Shown: positions 16,644-25,498 of the stretch, in pieces
Position numbering within the stretch: position 1 is the first letter of the stretch
Layout of the letters: each line of letters opens with the position of its first letter
Assembly (NCBI GenBank): GCA_015067945.1
Contig: SVLM01000011.1
Location: 1-53,670, forward strand
Direction of reading: 5' to 3'
From: Oscillospiraceae bacterium
GTDB lineage: Bacteria; Bacillota; Clostridia; Oscillospirales; Oscillospiraceae
Length of the DNA stretch: 53,670 bases
The notes under the pieces: generated by a model
What the model was told of the DNA's origin: nothing
Database searches by the model: none
What the model saw: only the letters and a program-made list of their open reading frames with translations
Position numbers and translations under genes: made by a program

Positions 16644-17209
16644 GGTGATCCTCCTGTTTAAAAAGGTTGTTACCAGTATTTCCATTTGGCTCAGGATGAT
16701 ACCTCCAAAAATTTTGGCAGTTTTTCACAAAGTTTTTTTACAGCATCATCCTCGGTGACCGGTACGGAAAAACACAAAACACCTTTTTTGGAACTTTTCC
16801 GGCAAAAACAACGACATAATTATTTTTTTGCTTTGTTTCCGTAACACAGTTACCTGACTGTTACGCACAGTGGAAAAAGGAGGGGGTTTTCCACAGAAAA
16901 TGGGGTCTCAGGCTGGAAAAATGGGGGAGATACCTGTTGCAGACATGGAGTTTTCCACATTATCCACAACTTTTTCCACAAGGGAGGGCAAAATGTGTTC
17001 ATCAAATGCAAAAACATATCAGTTGACATAACGATATTCGACGGCCTTCGACAAACTTCCCACTTTTCCGTCTATGGTGCTTTTGCCAGTTGCAAAAATA
17101 CAGGGTAAAAATTAGGTCTTGACAGGCATAAAAATGCACAGAAAAGTCCACCGCCCTGTGAAAAAAGGAAAAAAGTATGGCCGGAATTGAAAAATTTTTG
17201 AAAAAGGGA
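16644..17209. other. Long gene-free region between sigG and rpsT
   Basis: No coding frame with a ribosome binding site or family similarity is visible on either strand. The region is rich in A and T tracts. It contains an imperfect inverted repeat GTAAC...CAGT / ACTG-TTAC around 16841-16864, the DnaA-box-like cluster at 16887-16980, and a TTCGAC direct repeat near 17038-17053. Part of it must hold the sigG promoter, which I cannot place with confidence. Confidence 0.6.
16887..16980 (+). other. Cluster of DnaA-box-like 9-mers
   Basis: One perfect TTATCCACA (16960-16968) is flanked by TTTTCCACA at 16887-16895, 16951-16959 and 16972-16980, all in the same orientation. The last three lie within 30 bases, spaced 0 and 3 bases apart. 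TTACGCACA at 16861 may be a further weak match. TTATCCACA is the bacterial consensus DnaA site. The function here, such as titration, regulation or origin-related, is not established. Confidence 0.6.
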
Positions 17210-17238
17210 TTGATTTTATGGAAAAGTGGCGTTATAAT
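17210..17238 (+). promoter_or_regulatory. Promoter of rpsT
   Basis: TTGATT (17210-17215), 17 bases, TATAAT (17233-17238), 44 bases before the start codon. Confidence 0.85.
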
Positions 17239-17282
17239 GCATATCTGTATGAAAAACTTTTGGAAACAGGAGGTGTAACAAA

Positions 17283-17546
17283 ATGCCCAACATTAAGTCC
17301 TCTAAGAAGGATGTCATTTCTTCCAAGATTGCTTACGAGAAGAACAAGGCTAACAAGTCTGAGCTGAAGACCACTCTGAAGAAGTTTGACGCTGCTCTGG
17401 AAAATGGCGACAAGGCTGCTGCCGAGGTTGCTTACAAGGCTGCTGTCAAGGCTGTCGACCAGGCTGTGATCAAGGGTCTGCTGCACAAGAACAACGCTGC
17501 CCGCAAGAAGAGCAGCATGACTCTGAAGCTGAATAAGCTGGCCTGA
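17283..17546 (+). CDS. rpsT: 30S ribosomal protein bS20
   Basis: 87 residues, highly basic and Ala-rich: MPNIKSSKKDVISSKIAYEKNKANKS at the start and HKNNAARKKSSMTLKLNKLA at the end are typical of bS20, a primary 16S rRNA binder. AGGAGG lies 8 bases before the ATG. It is monocistronic between a strong promoter and a terminator, as is usual for this gene. Confidence 0.97.
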   Translation: MPNIKSSKKDVISSKIAYEKNKANKSELKTTLKKFDAALENGDKAAAEVAYKAAVKAVDQAVIKGLLHKNNAARKKSSMTLKLNKLA

Positions 17547-17561
17547 TTTCTCTGAAAATAT

Positions 17562-17595
17562 CTCCTTCCGATCTATTACTCGGAGGGAGTTTTTT
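17562..17595 (+). terminator. Terminator of rpsT
   Basis: CTCCTTCCGA/TCGGAGGGAG stem (one G-T pair) with an 8-base loop, followed by TTTTTT. Confidence 0.85.
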
Positions 17596-17659
17596 CATTT
17601 CTGGCGACGGATCTTTTTCCGTATCTGTGCAGAACGCAGATCTACAATTCGAATTGCCT

Positions 17660-17687
17660 TTGAAATTCCGGAAATGTATGCTATACT
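17660..17687 (+). promoter_or_regulatory. Promoter of recG
   Basis: TTGAAA (17660-17665), 16 bases, TATACT (17682-17687), just upstream of the AGAGGAGG site of recG. Confidence 0.7.
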
Positions 17688-17708
17688 ATATAAAGAGGAG
17701 GCGATACC

Positions 17709-19757
17709 ATGGCCAGACTGTCAGATCCCATTACCATATTAAAAGGTGTGGGCCCTACCAAGGCAAAGCAATTTGCCAATTTGAATATCTTTACCTTGGG
17801 CGATCTGATCTGCCATTTTCCCAGAGGCTATGAGGATCGCACCCAGCTGCGTACCATTGCCCAGCTGGAGGTGGACGTGCCTGCCTGCTTTAAGGCCATG
17901 GTGATGAATACCCCCAGAACAAACCACATCCGCAAGGGACTGGATCTGACCAAGGTACAGATCGCCGACCACACTGCCCGGCTGACGGTGACCTTTTTCA
18001 ACAACCGTTTTGCAGCAGAACAGCTGCAGTACGGCAAGGAATACATTTTCTACGGGGCTCTTTCCGGGGATTTTGCGGGTTACAGCATGACTAATCCGGT
18101 GTTTGAAGCACTGGATTCTCAGCCGGTAACCACCCGCCGGGTGCTGCCCATTTATCCCCTGACCGCAGGGCTGACAAACGCTGCTATGCTCAAGACGGTA
18201 CGGCAGGCCCTGGCCATTTGTGATGTGCCGCCAGAGATCCTGCCGGAGTCTGTCCGCCGGGAATATGGCATCCTGCCCGCGGAGCGTGCCTACTATGCCA
18301 TTCATGAGCCCAGCTCCATGGCAGAAGCGGAGCTGGCAAAAAAACGGCTGATCTTTGAGGAGTTTTTTGTGTTCTCTGCAGGTTTGGCACTGATGCGTGC
18401 CAGCCGTGCTAAAAAATCCGCCGAAGCCTACACAAATACCAATCTGCAGCCCTTTTTGGGCTCGCTGCCTTTCCGGCTGACCGGGGCACAGCTTCGGGCG
18501 GTGGAGGATATTTTGTCGGATCTGACTGCCGGGGCACCCATGAACCGGCTGGTGCAGGGCGATGTGGGCAGCGGCAAGACCATGATCGCCGCCGCTGCGG
18601 CCTACTGTGCGGTGAGCAACGGCGTTCAGGCAGCACTGATGGCTCCGACGGAAATTCTGGCCGAGCAGCATTATGCTTCCCTGAATAAGCTGTTTGCACC
18701 GCTGGGCATCCGCATGGCTCTGCTCACCGGCTCCATGACCCCCAAGCAGAAGCGGGAGGTTCGGGAAGCACTGGCCGCCGGTGCGGTGGATTTTGCGGTA
18801 GGCACCCACGCACTGCTGTCTGACAGCACCGAATTTGCGGATCTGGGGCTGGTGGTCACTGACGAGCAGCACCGGTTTGGCGTTGCTCAGCGTTCCCGGC
18901 TCAGTGCCAAGGGAACAGATCCCCATTTGCTGGTTATGTCCGCAACCCCCATTCCCCGTACCTTGGCACTGCTGATGTACGGCGATCTGGAGGTGTCCAT
19001 TGTCAATGAGCTGCCCCCCGGCAGAGAACCTGTGGATACCTTCCTTGTAAATGAATCCTACCGTCCCCGGATCAACGCCTTTATCCGTAAGCAGGTGGCG
19101 GAAGGGCACCAGTGCTTTGTGGTCTGTCCGGCAGTGGAGGAAAGTGAGGACTTGGGTATCAAATCCGCCACTGTGTGGGCAGAAACCCTGCAAAAAACCG
19201 TATTTCCCGATTTGAAGATCGCCCTGATCCACGGCCAGATGAAAGCTGCGGAAAAGGAAGAAGCTATGGCATCCTTCGCCCGTGGCGAAGCGGATGTGCT
19301 GGTTGCCACCACGGTGATCGAGGTGGGTGTGGATGTACCAAACGCTACTTTGATGGTCATTGAGGATGCAGACCGGTTCGGTCTTTCCCAGCTCCATCAG
19401 CTCCGGGGTCGTGTGGGCAGAGGTGGCAGCAAAAGCTACTGTATTCTGACCTCCCAAAATCGCAACCCCGATACCCAGCAGCGGCTGAAGGCTCTGTGCA
19501 AAACTACCGACGGTTTTAAAATCGCGGAGGAAGATCTGAAAATGCGGGGACCCGGTGATTTCTTCGGCTCCCGGCAATCTGGTCTGCCGGCTTTCCGGGT
19601 GGCCAATCTTTCCATGGATCTGCAAACCCTGAAGGATGCCCAGGCAGCATCTGCCCGGTGGATCGACACCGAGGGTACGGCAGATACTCCGGAAGGGCGG
19701 GCACTCCGGGACCGGATCGGCGTTCTGTTTGAAAGAGCAGAGGGCACGATGAATTAA
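17709..19757 (+). CDS. recG: ATP-dependent DNA helicase RecG
   Basis: 682 residues, full length. The N-terminal wedge/OB region (residues 1 to about 150) includes LKGVGPTKAKQFANLNI. Helicase motifs follow: I GDVGSGKT, Ia APTEILAEQHY, II DEQHRFG, III SATPIPRTLA, V ATTVIEVGVDVPNA and VI QLRGRVGRG. RecG remodels stalled replication forks and branches D-loops and Holliday junctions. AGAGGAGG precedes the ATG. It has its own promoter and is separated from gpmI by an intergenic repeat and a terminator-like hairpin. Confidence 0.98.
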   Translation: MARLSDPITILKGVGPTKAKQFANLNIFTLGDLICHFPRGYEDRTQLRTIAQLEVDVPACFKAMVMNTPRTNHIRKGLDLTKVQIADHTARLTVTFFNNRFAAEQLQYGKEYIFYGALSGDFAGYSMTNPVFEALDSQPVTTRRVLPIYPLTAGLTNAAMLKTVRQALAICDVPPEILPESVRREYGILPAERAYYAIHEPSSMAEAELAKKRLIFEEFFVFSAGLALMRASRAKKSAEAYTNTNLQPFLGSLPFRLTGAQLRAVEDILSDLTAGAPMNRLVQGDVGSGKTMIAAAAAYCAVSNGVQAALMAPTEILAEQHYASLNKLFAPLGIRMALLTGSMTPKQKREVREALAAGAVDFAVGTHALLSDSTEFADLGLVVTDEQHRFGVAQRSRLSAKGTDPHLLVMSATPIPRTLALLMYGDLEVSIVNELPPGREPVDTFLVNESYRPRINAFIRKQVAEGHQCFVVCPAVEESEDLGIKSATVWAETLQKTVFPDLKIALIHGQMKAAEKEEAMASFARGEADVLVATTVIEVGVDVPNATLMVIEDADRFGLSQLHQLRGRVGRGGSKSYCILTSQNRNPDTQQRLKALCKTTDGFKIAEEDLKMRGPGDFFGSRQSGLPAFRVANLSMDLQTLKDAQAASARWIDTEGTADTPEGRALRDRIGVLFERAEGTMN

Positions 19758-19764
19758 AATCTCC

Positions 19765-19879
19765 TGTCATTCTGAGCGACCCTGTGACGTAGCTGAAGGG
19801 GAGTCGAAGAATCCGCATGCTTCTTCCGGGAAAAGCGGATCCTTCGGCTACGGGCCTTCGCCCTACGCTCAGGATGACA
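19765..19879. repeat. Intergenic inverted-repeat element, family C, full copy 1
   Basis: 115 bp with terminal inverted repeats TGTCATTCTGAGCG and, as reverse complement, TGTCATCCTGAGCG (13 of 14 identical). Inner arms are GTCGAAGAATCCGC and GCGGATCCTTCGGC. A second full copy lies at 34042-34133 and a half copy at 2587-2614. Confidence 0.8.
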
Positions 19880-19912
19880 CAAAAATGAACGGTTACTTAA
19901 TATTTCCTTAAT

Positions 19913-19960
19913 AACCTCCGGGACAATTGTGCAAAATAGCATGATGACCGGAGGTTTTTT
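19913..19960 (+). terminator. Terminator-like hairpin before gpmI
   Basis: AACCTCCGG/CCGGAGGTT stem, a 26-base loop, and TTTTTT directly after. It probably ends recG readthrough; the large loop makes it slightly atypical. Confidence 0.65.
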
Positions 19961-19989
19961 GTTCATTATGGGAAAAAATGAAATTTTGC

Positions 19990-20018
19990 TTGTATCTTTC
20001 GCTGAAATGTTGTAAAAT
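19990..20018 (+). promoter_or_regulatory. Promoter of gpmI-asp23-fakA
   Basis: TTGTAT (19990-19995), 17 bases, TAAAAT (20013-20018). Confidence 0.7.
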
Positions 20019-20073
20019 AGTACAACTGGTAATATGTCAATTCATCGATGTCATCGATTTTCGGAGGTATTTT

Positions 20074-21636
20074 ATGAAAAAACCGATTGTATTAGTCATT
20101 ATGGATGGTGTGGGCAAGGGCGACGGCGGCAGCGGCGATGCTGTGGTTGTTGCCAAGACACCCACTCTGGATCATCTGCTGGCAACCTGCCCCCATACTT
20201 ATCTGAAGGCTCACGGCACTGCCGTCGGTCTGCCCTCCGATGAGGATATGGGCAACTCCGAAGTTGGCCACAACGCACTGGGCTGCGGTCAGGTCTACTC
20301 TCAGGGTGCCAAGCTGGTGGGCGAGTCCATTGAAAACGGTACGCTGTATGCGTCCGAGACCTGGAAGGATCTGGTTGCCAATGCGGTTGCCGGCAAGGCC
20401 ATGCATTTTATGGGTCTGCTGTCCGACGGCAATGTCCACTCCAATATTACCCATCTGATCGCTCTGCTGAAGCAGGCCAAAGCTGAGGGCGTGAAGAAGG
20501 CCTACTGCCACATCCTGCTGGATGGCCGTGATGTGCCTGCCACTTCCGCACTGGAGTATGTTGGCCAATTGGAGGATGTGCTGGCAGAGCTGAACACCGA
20601 GGGCTGCGACTACGCCATCGCCTCCGGCGGCGGCCGTATGCAGGTGACTATGGACCGCTACGAGGCCAACTGGGGCATGGTGGAGGCCGGCTGGCGTACC
20701 CATGTTCAGGGCCTGGGCAGAATGTTTGCATCCGCTGCCGAAGCCATTGAGACTTACCGTGCCGAGACCGGCTGCATCGACCAGGATCTGCCTGCCTTCG
20801 TCATCGGCCGTAACGGCGAGCCCGTTGCCAAGATTGCAAACGGCGACAGCGTGATCCTCTTCAACTTCCGCGGCGACCGTGCCCAGGAGATTTCCCTGGC
20901 CTTCGACCGTAAGGATTTTGCCAAGTTCGACCGGGGTGATTACACCGGTGTGAAGTTTGCCGGCATGCTCCAGTACGACGGCGACCTGAATATTCCCGAG
21001 AATTATCTGGTGCAGCCCCCTGTCATAAAGAATACCCTGACCGAGGTTCTGTGTCAGGCCGGTGTCCATGAATACGCCGTGTCCGAGACCCAGAAGTACG
21101 GCCATGTGACCTATTTCTGGAACGGCAACCGCTCCGGCAAGGTTTGCGAGGAGTTGGAGGTGTACGAGGAGATCCCCTCCGATGTGATCCCCTTCGAGCA
21201 GGCTCCTGCCATGAAGTCCAAGGAAATCACCGGGAAGATGGTGGAGGCTATGGCTTCCGGCAAGTTCCAGTTCCTGCGTTGCAACTTCCCCAATGGCGAC
21301 ATGGTGGGTCATACCGGTGTTATGGACGCTGTGGTTTACGCCATGGAGTGCGTGGATAACGGCCTGAAGGCAATTATCGAGGCCGCTGACCAGTACGGCT
21401 ACACCGTGCTGATCACCGCCGACCACGGCAACGCCGACCAGATGACCGAGACCAAGAAGGGCAAGACTTCCGTCCGCACCGCCCACTCTCTGAATCCCGT
21501 TCCTTTCATTATTTATGACAAGGATCACGATTGGCACATTCTCGAAGGCAATTACGGTCTGGCCAATGTGGCACCCACCGTGGTGCAGATGATGGGACTG
21601 ACCGCCCCTGATTGCTGGGAAGCCAGCATGGTTTGA
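20074..21636 (+). CDS. gpmI: 2,3-bisphosphoglycerate-independent phosphoglycerate mutase
   Basis: 520 residues; a manganese-dependent glycolytic enzyme interconverting 3- and 2-phosphoglycerate. VIMDGVGKGDGG carries the first metal aspartate (usual form DGWG). MGNSEVGHNALGCGQ contains the phosphoserine nucleophile. LDGRDVPATSALEY, FRGDRAQEI and TADHGNADQM are further catalytic blocks. The ATG at 20074 has CGGAGG 8 bases upstream; the frame runs open 32 codons earlier but over the promoter. The divergent DGVGKGDGG start marks a Clostridia sub-branch of the family. Confidence 0.95.
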   Translation: MKKPIVLVIMDGVGKGDGGSGDAVVVAKTPTLDHLLATCPHTYLKAHGTAVGLPSDEDMGNSEVGHNALGCGQVYSQGAKLVGESIENGTLYASETWKDLVANAVAGKAMHFMGLLSDGNVHSNITHLIALLKQAKAEGVKKAYCHILLDGRDVPATSALEYVGQLEDVLAELNTEGCDYAIASGGGRMQVTMDRYEANWGMVEAGWRTHVQGLGRMFASAAEAIETYRAETGCIDQDLPAFVIGRNGEPVAKIANGDSVILFNFRGDRAQEISLAFDRKDFAKFDRGDYTGVKFAGMLQYDGDLNIPENYLVQPPVIKNTLTEVLCQAGVHEYAVSETQKYGHVTYFWNGNRSGKVCEELEVYEEIPSDVIPFEQAPAMKSKEITGKMVEAMASGKFQFLRCNFPNGDMVGHTGVMDAVVYAMECVDNGLKAIIEAADQYGYTVLITADHGNADQMTETKKGKTSVRTAHSLNPVPFIIYDKDHDWHILEGNYGLANVAPTVVQMMGLTAPDCWEASMV

Positions 21637-21655
21637 TTTTTAGGAGGTACTGATT

Positions 21656-22009
21656 ATGATTCGTCAGAAGAACGAAAACGGCAGCGTAAATGTCAGCACC
21701 AATGTCTACACTGACATCGCCGGCACCGCCGCATCCAACTGCTTTGGCGTGAAGGGTATGGCCGCCCGGTCTGTCACCGATGGTGTGTACCATCTGCTGC
21801 GTAAGGAATCCATGTCCAAGGGCGTTCGTGTGGAGTTCCACGAGGACGACAGCATTTCCATCGACCTGCACATCATTGTGGACAACGGTGTGAACCTGAC
21901 TGCGGTGGGCAATTCCATCATCTCCGAGGTTCGCTATGTTGTCAATAAGTGCACCGGCACCCAGGTCCGGGCTGTCAATGTGTTCATCGATTCCATGATG
22001 AACGGCTAA
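21656..22009 (+). CDS. Asp23/Gls24 (YloU) family protein
   Basis: 117 residues: VNVSTNVYTDIAGTAASNCFGVKGMA and the second half DLHIIVDNGVNLTAVGNSIISEV...KCTGTQVRAVNVFID match the Asp23 fold. Members are small envelope-linked proteins. YloU is typically encoded directly before the YloV/FakA kinase, and that pairing is kept here with 22 bases between the genes. AGGAGG precedes the ATG. The molecular role is not well defined. Confidence 0.9.
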   Translation: MIRQKNENGSVNVSTNVYTDIAGTAASNCFGVKGMAARSVTDGVYHLLRKESMSKGVRVEFHEDDSISIDLHIIVDNGVNLTAVGNSIISEVRYVVNKCTGTQVRAVNVFIDSMMNG

Positions 22010-22031
22010 GGAAATTGGGAGGTAACATCAA

Positions 22032-23663
22032 GTGAGGCAGACAATTAGAGGAGGCACTTTCCGCAGAATGATGATCAATGCGGCAGCCTCTATCGAAATT
22101 AACAAGCAAGCTCTGAATGAACTGAACGTGTTTCCCGTGCCGGATGGCGATACGGGTACCAATATGTCCATGACCATCAACGCTGCCGCCGCAGACCTGC
22201 GGAAGCTGGAAGATCCTTCTCTGGAGAAGGCTGCCGCTGCCTCTGCATCGGCTATGCTTCGGGGTGCAAGAGGCAACTCCGGCGTTATTCTGTCCCTGCT
22301 GCTGCGTGGCATTTCCAAGAAGCTGAAGGGTACTGAGGAGTGCGACGGTGTTCTGTGGGCTCAGGCTCTGCAGGAAGGCGTGGACGCTGCCTACAAGGCG
22401 GTCATGAAGCCTGCTGAGGGCACGATTCTGACCGTTGCCCGGTTGGCTGCTGCCAAGGCCCGCCAGGCATCCGAGGAAAATAACTACTTTGAATTTGTCC
22501 ATGAGGCTGCTATTGCCGAGGCAAAGGTGGCTCTGGCCAACACCACCAACCAGAACCCCGTCCTGAAGAAGGCCGGTGTTGTGGATGCCGGCGGTAAGGG
22601 CTGGTTGGTAGCTCTGGAGGCTATGCTGCTGGCCCTGAAGGGCGAGGATATCATCGTTCCCGAGGGGCTGGATACCGGCGATGTGAAGGAAGCTGCCGAT
22701 TTCAGCGACTTTAACACCGAAGATATCACCTTTACCTACTGCACCGAGTTCATCATCTCCCGGGAGAATGATCTGGATCCGGAAAAACTCCGGGAATTCC
22801 TCTCCAGCCTGGGCGACAGCCTTGTGCTGGTGGATGACGAGGAGATCATCAAGGTTCACGTTCATACCAACGATCCCGGCAAGGCTTTGCATGAGGCCAT
22901 GGATTACGGCTCTTTCGTGACCGTTAAGATTGAAAATATGCGTCTGCAGCACACCGAAAAGGTGATGAGCGAGCAGGAGCTGGCTCCCAAGATCGCTGAG
23001 CCGGAAAAGCCCATCGGTGTTGTTAGCGTTTGCGTGGGCGACGGTATTGCCGATGTGTTCCGCAATCTGGGCGTGGACGGTGTCATTTCCGGCGGCCAGA
23101 CTATGAACCCCAGCACCCAGGATATTCTGGAAGTGGTCAATAAGGTTCCTGCCGAGACCGTGTATGTGCTGCCAAACAATAAGAATATCATTATGGCTGC
23201 TCAGCAGGTGGATGCACTGACCCCCAAGAATGTGGTGGTCATCCCCAGCAAGACCATTCCCCAGGGAATCACCGCCATGCTCAGTTTCAATCCCGAGGGT
23301 GAGACTGAGGAAAATGTGGCTGCCATGACCGAGGCTATGGGTACTGTGGACACCATGCAGATTACCTATGCTGCCCGGAATTCTGATTTCGACGGCTTCA
23401 TGATCCATGAGGGCGATTACCTGGCTCTGTACGGTAGTGCTCTGTTTGGCACCAGCAAGGATATCAAGATCCTGCTCAAGTCCCTTGCAGAGAAGGTCCG
23501 CGACGAGGGTAAGACCTATGTGACCATCTACTACGGTGATAATGTGAAGGAAAAGCACGCACAGAAGGCTGCGGATATCTTCGCTGAGATCTGCCCGGAT
23601 GCAGATGTGAATCTGCTCCATGGCGGTCAGCCGGTCTACTACTATATGATTTCTGCAGAATAA
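22032..23663 (+). CDS. Fatty-acid kinase catalytic subunit-like protein (YloV/FakA)
   Basis: 543 residues. The N-terminal DhaL/DAK2 nucleotide-binding domain shows NVFPVPDGDTGTNMSMTI (Mg-binding aspartates, about residues 32-49) and GARGNSGVILSLLLRG. A FakA middle domain follows (KVHVHTNDPGKALHEAM), and the C-terminal part contains GGQTMNPSTQDIL. FakA phosphorylates fatty acids delivered by FakB (DegV-family) proteins. The start is a GTG with GGGAGG 9 bases upstream. No fakB gene is in the window. It forms a unit with asp23. Confidence 0.92.
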   Translation: MRQTIRGGTFRRMMINAAASIEINKQALNELNVFPVPDGDTGTNMSMTINAAAADLRKLEDPSLEKAAAASASAMLRGARGNSGVILSLLLRGISKKLKGTEECDGVLWAQALQEGVDAAYKAVMKPAEGTILTVARLAAAKARQASEENNYFEFVHEAAIAEAKVALANTTNQNPVLKKAGVVDAGGKGWLVALEAMLLALKGEDIIVPEGLDTGDVKEAADFSDFNTEDITFTYCTEFIISRENDLDPEKLREFLSSLGDSLVLVDDEEIIKVHVHTNDPGKALHEAMDYGSFVTVKIENMRLQHTEKVMSEQELAPKIAEPEKPIGVVSVCVGDGIADVFRNLGVDGVISGGQTMNPSTQDILEVVNKVPAETVYVLPNNKNIIMAAQQVDALTPKNVVVIPSKTIPQGITAMLSFNPEGETEENVAAMTEAMGTVDTMQITYAARNSDFDGFMIHEGDYLALYGSALFGTSKDIKILLKSLAEKVRDEGKTYVTIYYGDNVKEKHAQKAADIFAEICPDADVNLLHGGQPVYYYMISAE

Positions 23664-23673
23664 ATGCTTTTTA

Positions 23674-23700
23674 CGCCCACTGCCCATCGGGCAGTGGGCG
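23674..23700 (+). terminator. Strong hairpin after fakA
   Basis: CGCCCACTGCCC-ATC-GGGCAGTGGGCG, an almost perfect stem 10 bases after the stop codon. The following T-run is short (GTTT), so it may be a weak or processing hairpin. Confidence 0.65.
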
Positions 23701-23764
23701 GTTTCCATGATATTTTTTCGCCTGCGGCATAAGCTATTAAGAGCTTTTGTCAGGAGGGAAAACT

Positions 23765-24589
23765 ATGGAATGGCCCAAAGGTGGATTGATCGGAAAAGCG
23801 GTGGCACTGATCCGTCGGCTGCAGGAAATGAAGATTCCAAATCATGCTGCTCATGCCGGTTATTTTATCGTCATGTCGGTGTTTCCGGCGTTGGTACTGC
23901 TGCTGAGCCTTCTGCGATACACCCCCTGGGATGCCCGGGCGTTATTGCAGCTTTTGGAAGGCTTTTTGCCGGAGGCCCTGATGGGTGCGGCGGAAAATTT
24001 GGTGATCAGCACCTATGCCCATACCTCCACCGCGGTGGTGTCGGTATCCGCCATCAGTGCTTTGTGGTCTGCCGGAAGGGGAATCTATGGGCTGCTGACG
24101 GGCCTGAATGCCATATACGGTGTCCGGGAGGACAGAGGGTATCTCAAAACCCGGCTGCTAAGCATGGGCTACACCTTTTTGTTCCTGCTGGTGCTGCTGG
24201 CTACCCTGTTTTTGGGGGTCTTTGGTGATCACCTGCTGTCCTTTCTGCCACCGGCTTCCGGAGGTTTGGGGATTTTGCTGACGGAAGTGGTGGACTGGGG
24301 CTTCTTTCTGATGCTGGCATTGCAGACGGCTCTGTTTACGGCTATGTTTATGGTTCTTCCCAACCGAAAAAACGGATTTCGGGAGAGCCTGCCCGGTGCG
24401 ATTCTGGCATCAAGTGGCTGGCTGATCTTTACGAAGCTTTTTTCTTTTTATGTTGAGAATTTTTCCAATTATTCCAGTATTTACGGCTCGGTCTACGCTG
24501 TGGCACTGAGTATGCTGTGGCTTTACTGCTGCCTGTCCATTCTCTTTTACGGGGGAGCCTTGAACCGGCTGCTGGCACAAACGGAATAA
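23765..24589 (+). CDS. YihY/BrkB family inner-membrane protein
   Basis: 274 residues with about six transmembrane segments. NHAAHAGYFIVMSVFPALVLLLSLL at the N-terminus, SALWSAGRGIYGLLTGLNAIYGV in the middle, and SSIYGSVYAVALSMLWLYCCLSILFYGGALNRLL at the end are family signatures. The family was once misnamed 'ribonuclease BN'; its true function is unsettled. The start at 23765 is chosen for the AGGAGG upstream; an in-frame TTG at 23747 lies before that site. Confidence 0.9.
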   Translation: MEWPKGGLIGKAVALIRRLQEMKIPNHAAHAGYFIVMSVFPALVLLLSLLRYTPWDARALLQLLEGFLPEALMGAAENLVISTYAHTSTAVVSVSAISALWSAGRGIYGLLTGLNAIYGVREDRGYLKTRLLSMGYTFLFLLVLLATLFLGVFGDHLLSFLPPASGGLGILLTEVVDWGFFLMLALQTALFTAMFMVLPNRKNGFRESLPGAILASSGWLIFTKLFSFYVENFSNYSSIYGSVYAVALSMLWLYCCLSILFYGGALNRLLAQTE

Positions 24590-24676
24590 TTGTGTAATTC
24601 TCATAAAATTTGCAATTTTTTATACTTTGTTCACAACCTGTCGGTATGATAGAAGCAAAGAAAAGGAGGCATGGCT

Positions 24677-25498
24677 ATGTTCGGTTTGGTCAATGCTAAT
24701 GTCCGGGAACTGACTCCGGAGCAAAAAAACCGTTATAACAGTGTTTACTGCGGCATTTGCCGACAGATCCGCCTGCGTACCTCCTCGGCATCCCGGTTGG
24801 GATTACGCTATGATATGGCCTTTCTGGCCCTACTGCATATGAGCCTGTATGAGCCGGAGGAAACGGCGGGCAAGAAAGCCTGCGGCTTGCATCCTCTGCG
24901 GCCCAGACCTTGGGTGGACAATGAGGCTGTCCAATATGCGGCGGATATGAATGTGGCCTTGGCTTACTACAAATCCATGGACGACTGGTGTGATGATGCC
25001 AATTTGGGTGCCAAGGTGATGGCAGGGGTGTTCGGCAAGCATATGGATGCCATTTCCCAGCGGTATCCCCGGCAGTGCGAGGCTATCCGGGAGAATATTG
25101 AGAATTTGAATCGTTTGGAAAAAGAAAACTGCCCCGATCCCAACGCCCCTGCGTTTGTGTTTGGGCAGCTGATGGGAGAGCTGTTTGTGTACCGTGAGGA
25201 TCTGTGGGCACCGACGCTGCGGAAAATGGGCATTGCCCTTGGCAGATTCATTTATCTGGCGGACGCGGCTATGGACTACCGCCGGGATCAGCGTAAGAAA
25301 AAATACAACCCCTACATCGCTCAGGGGGCAGGTGAGGATTGGCCCCGTTGGGAGCAGCAGCTGGTGCAGGCCATGGCCCGATGCACCCAGGAGTTTGAAC
25401 GGCTGCCATTGGTGCAGGATAAGGCGATTTTGGATAATGTACTGTACAGCGGCGTGTGGTGCGGTATTAAAAGAGAAAAAGAGGAGGATGGGAAATGA
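24677..25498 (+). CDS. DUF5685-family protein
   Basis: 273 residues, largely alpha-helical. Conserved features are [11 protein letters not shown] near residue 25, MDDWCDD near 100, and [21 protein letters not shown] near 195. The ATG at 24677 sits 7 bases from GGAGG; another ATG at 24671 is only 1 base away. The stop overlaps the start of the J-domain gene by 4 bases (ATGA), so the two are translationally coupled. Function is unknown. The paired Asp-rich motifs resemble those of all-alpha isoprenoid synthases (inference from pattern only). Confidence 0.85.
   Translation: MFGLVNANVRELTPEQKNRYNSVYCGICRQIRLRTSSASRLGLRYDMAFLALLHMSLYEPEETAGKKACGLHPLRPRPWVDNEAVQYAADMNVALAYYKSMDDWCDDANLGAKVMAGVFGKHMDAISQRYPRQCEAIRENIENLNRLEKENCPDPNAPAFVFGQLMGELFVYREDLWAPTLRKMGIALGRFIYLADAAMDYRRDQRKKKYNPYIAQGAGEDWPRWEQQLVQAMARCTQEFERLPLVQDKAILDNVLYSGVWCGIKREKEEDGK

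Noticed and set aside
16644..17282. Chromosomal replication origin
   Set aside because: DnaA-like boxes are present, but no dnaA, dnaN, recF, gyrB or rpmH gene is near, and skew cannot be judged from this window. Kept only as a DnaA-box cluster.
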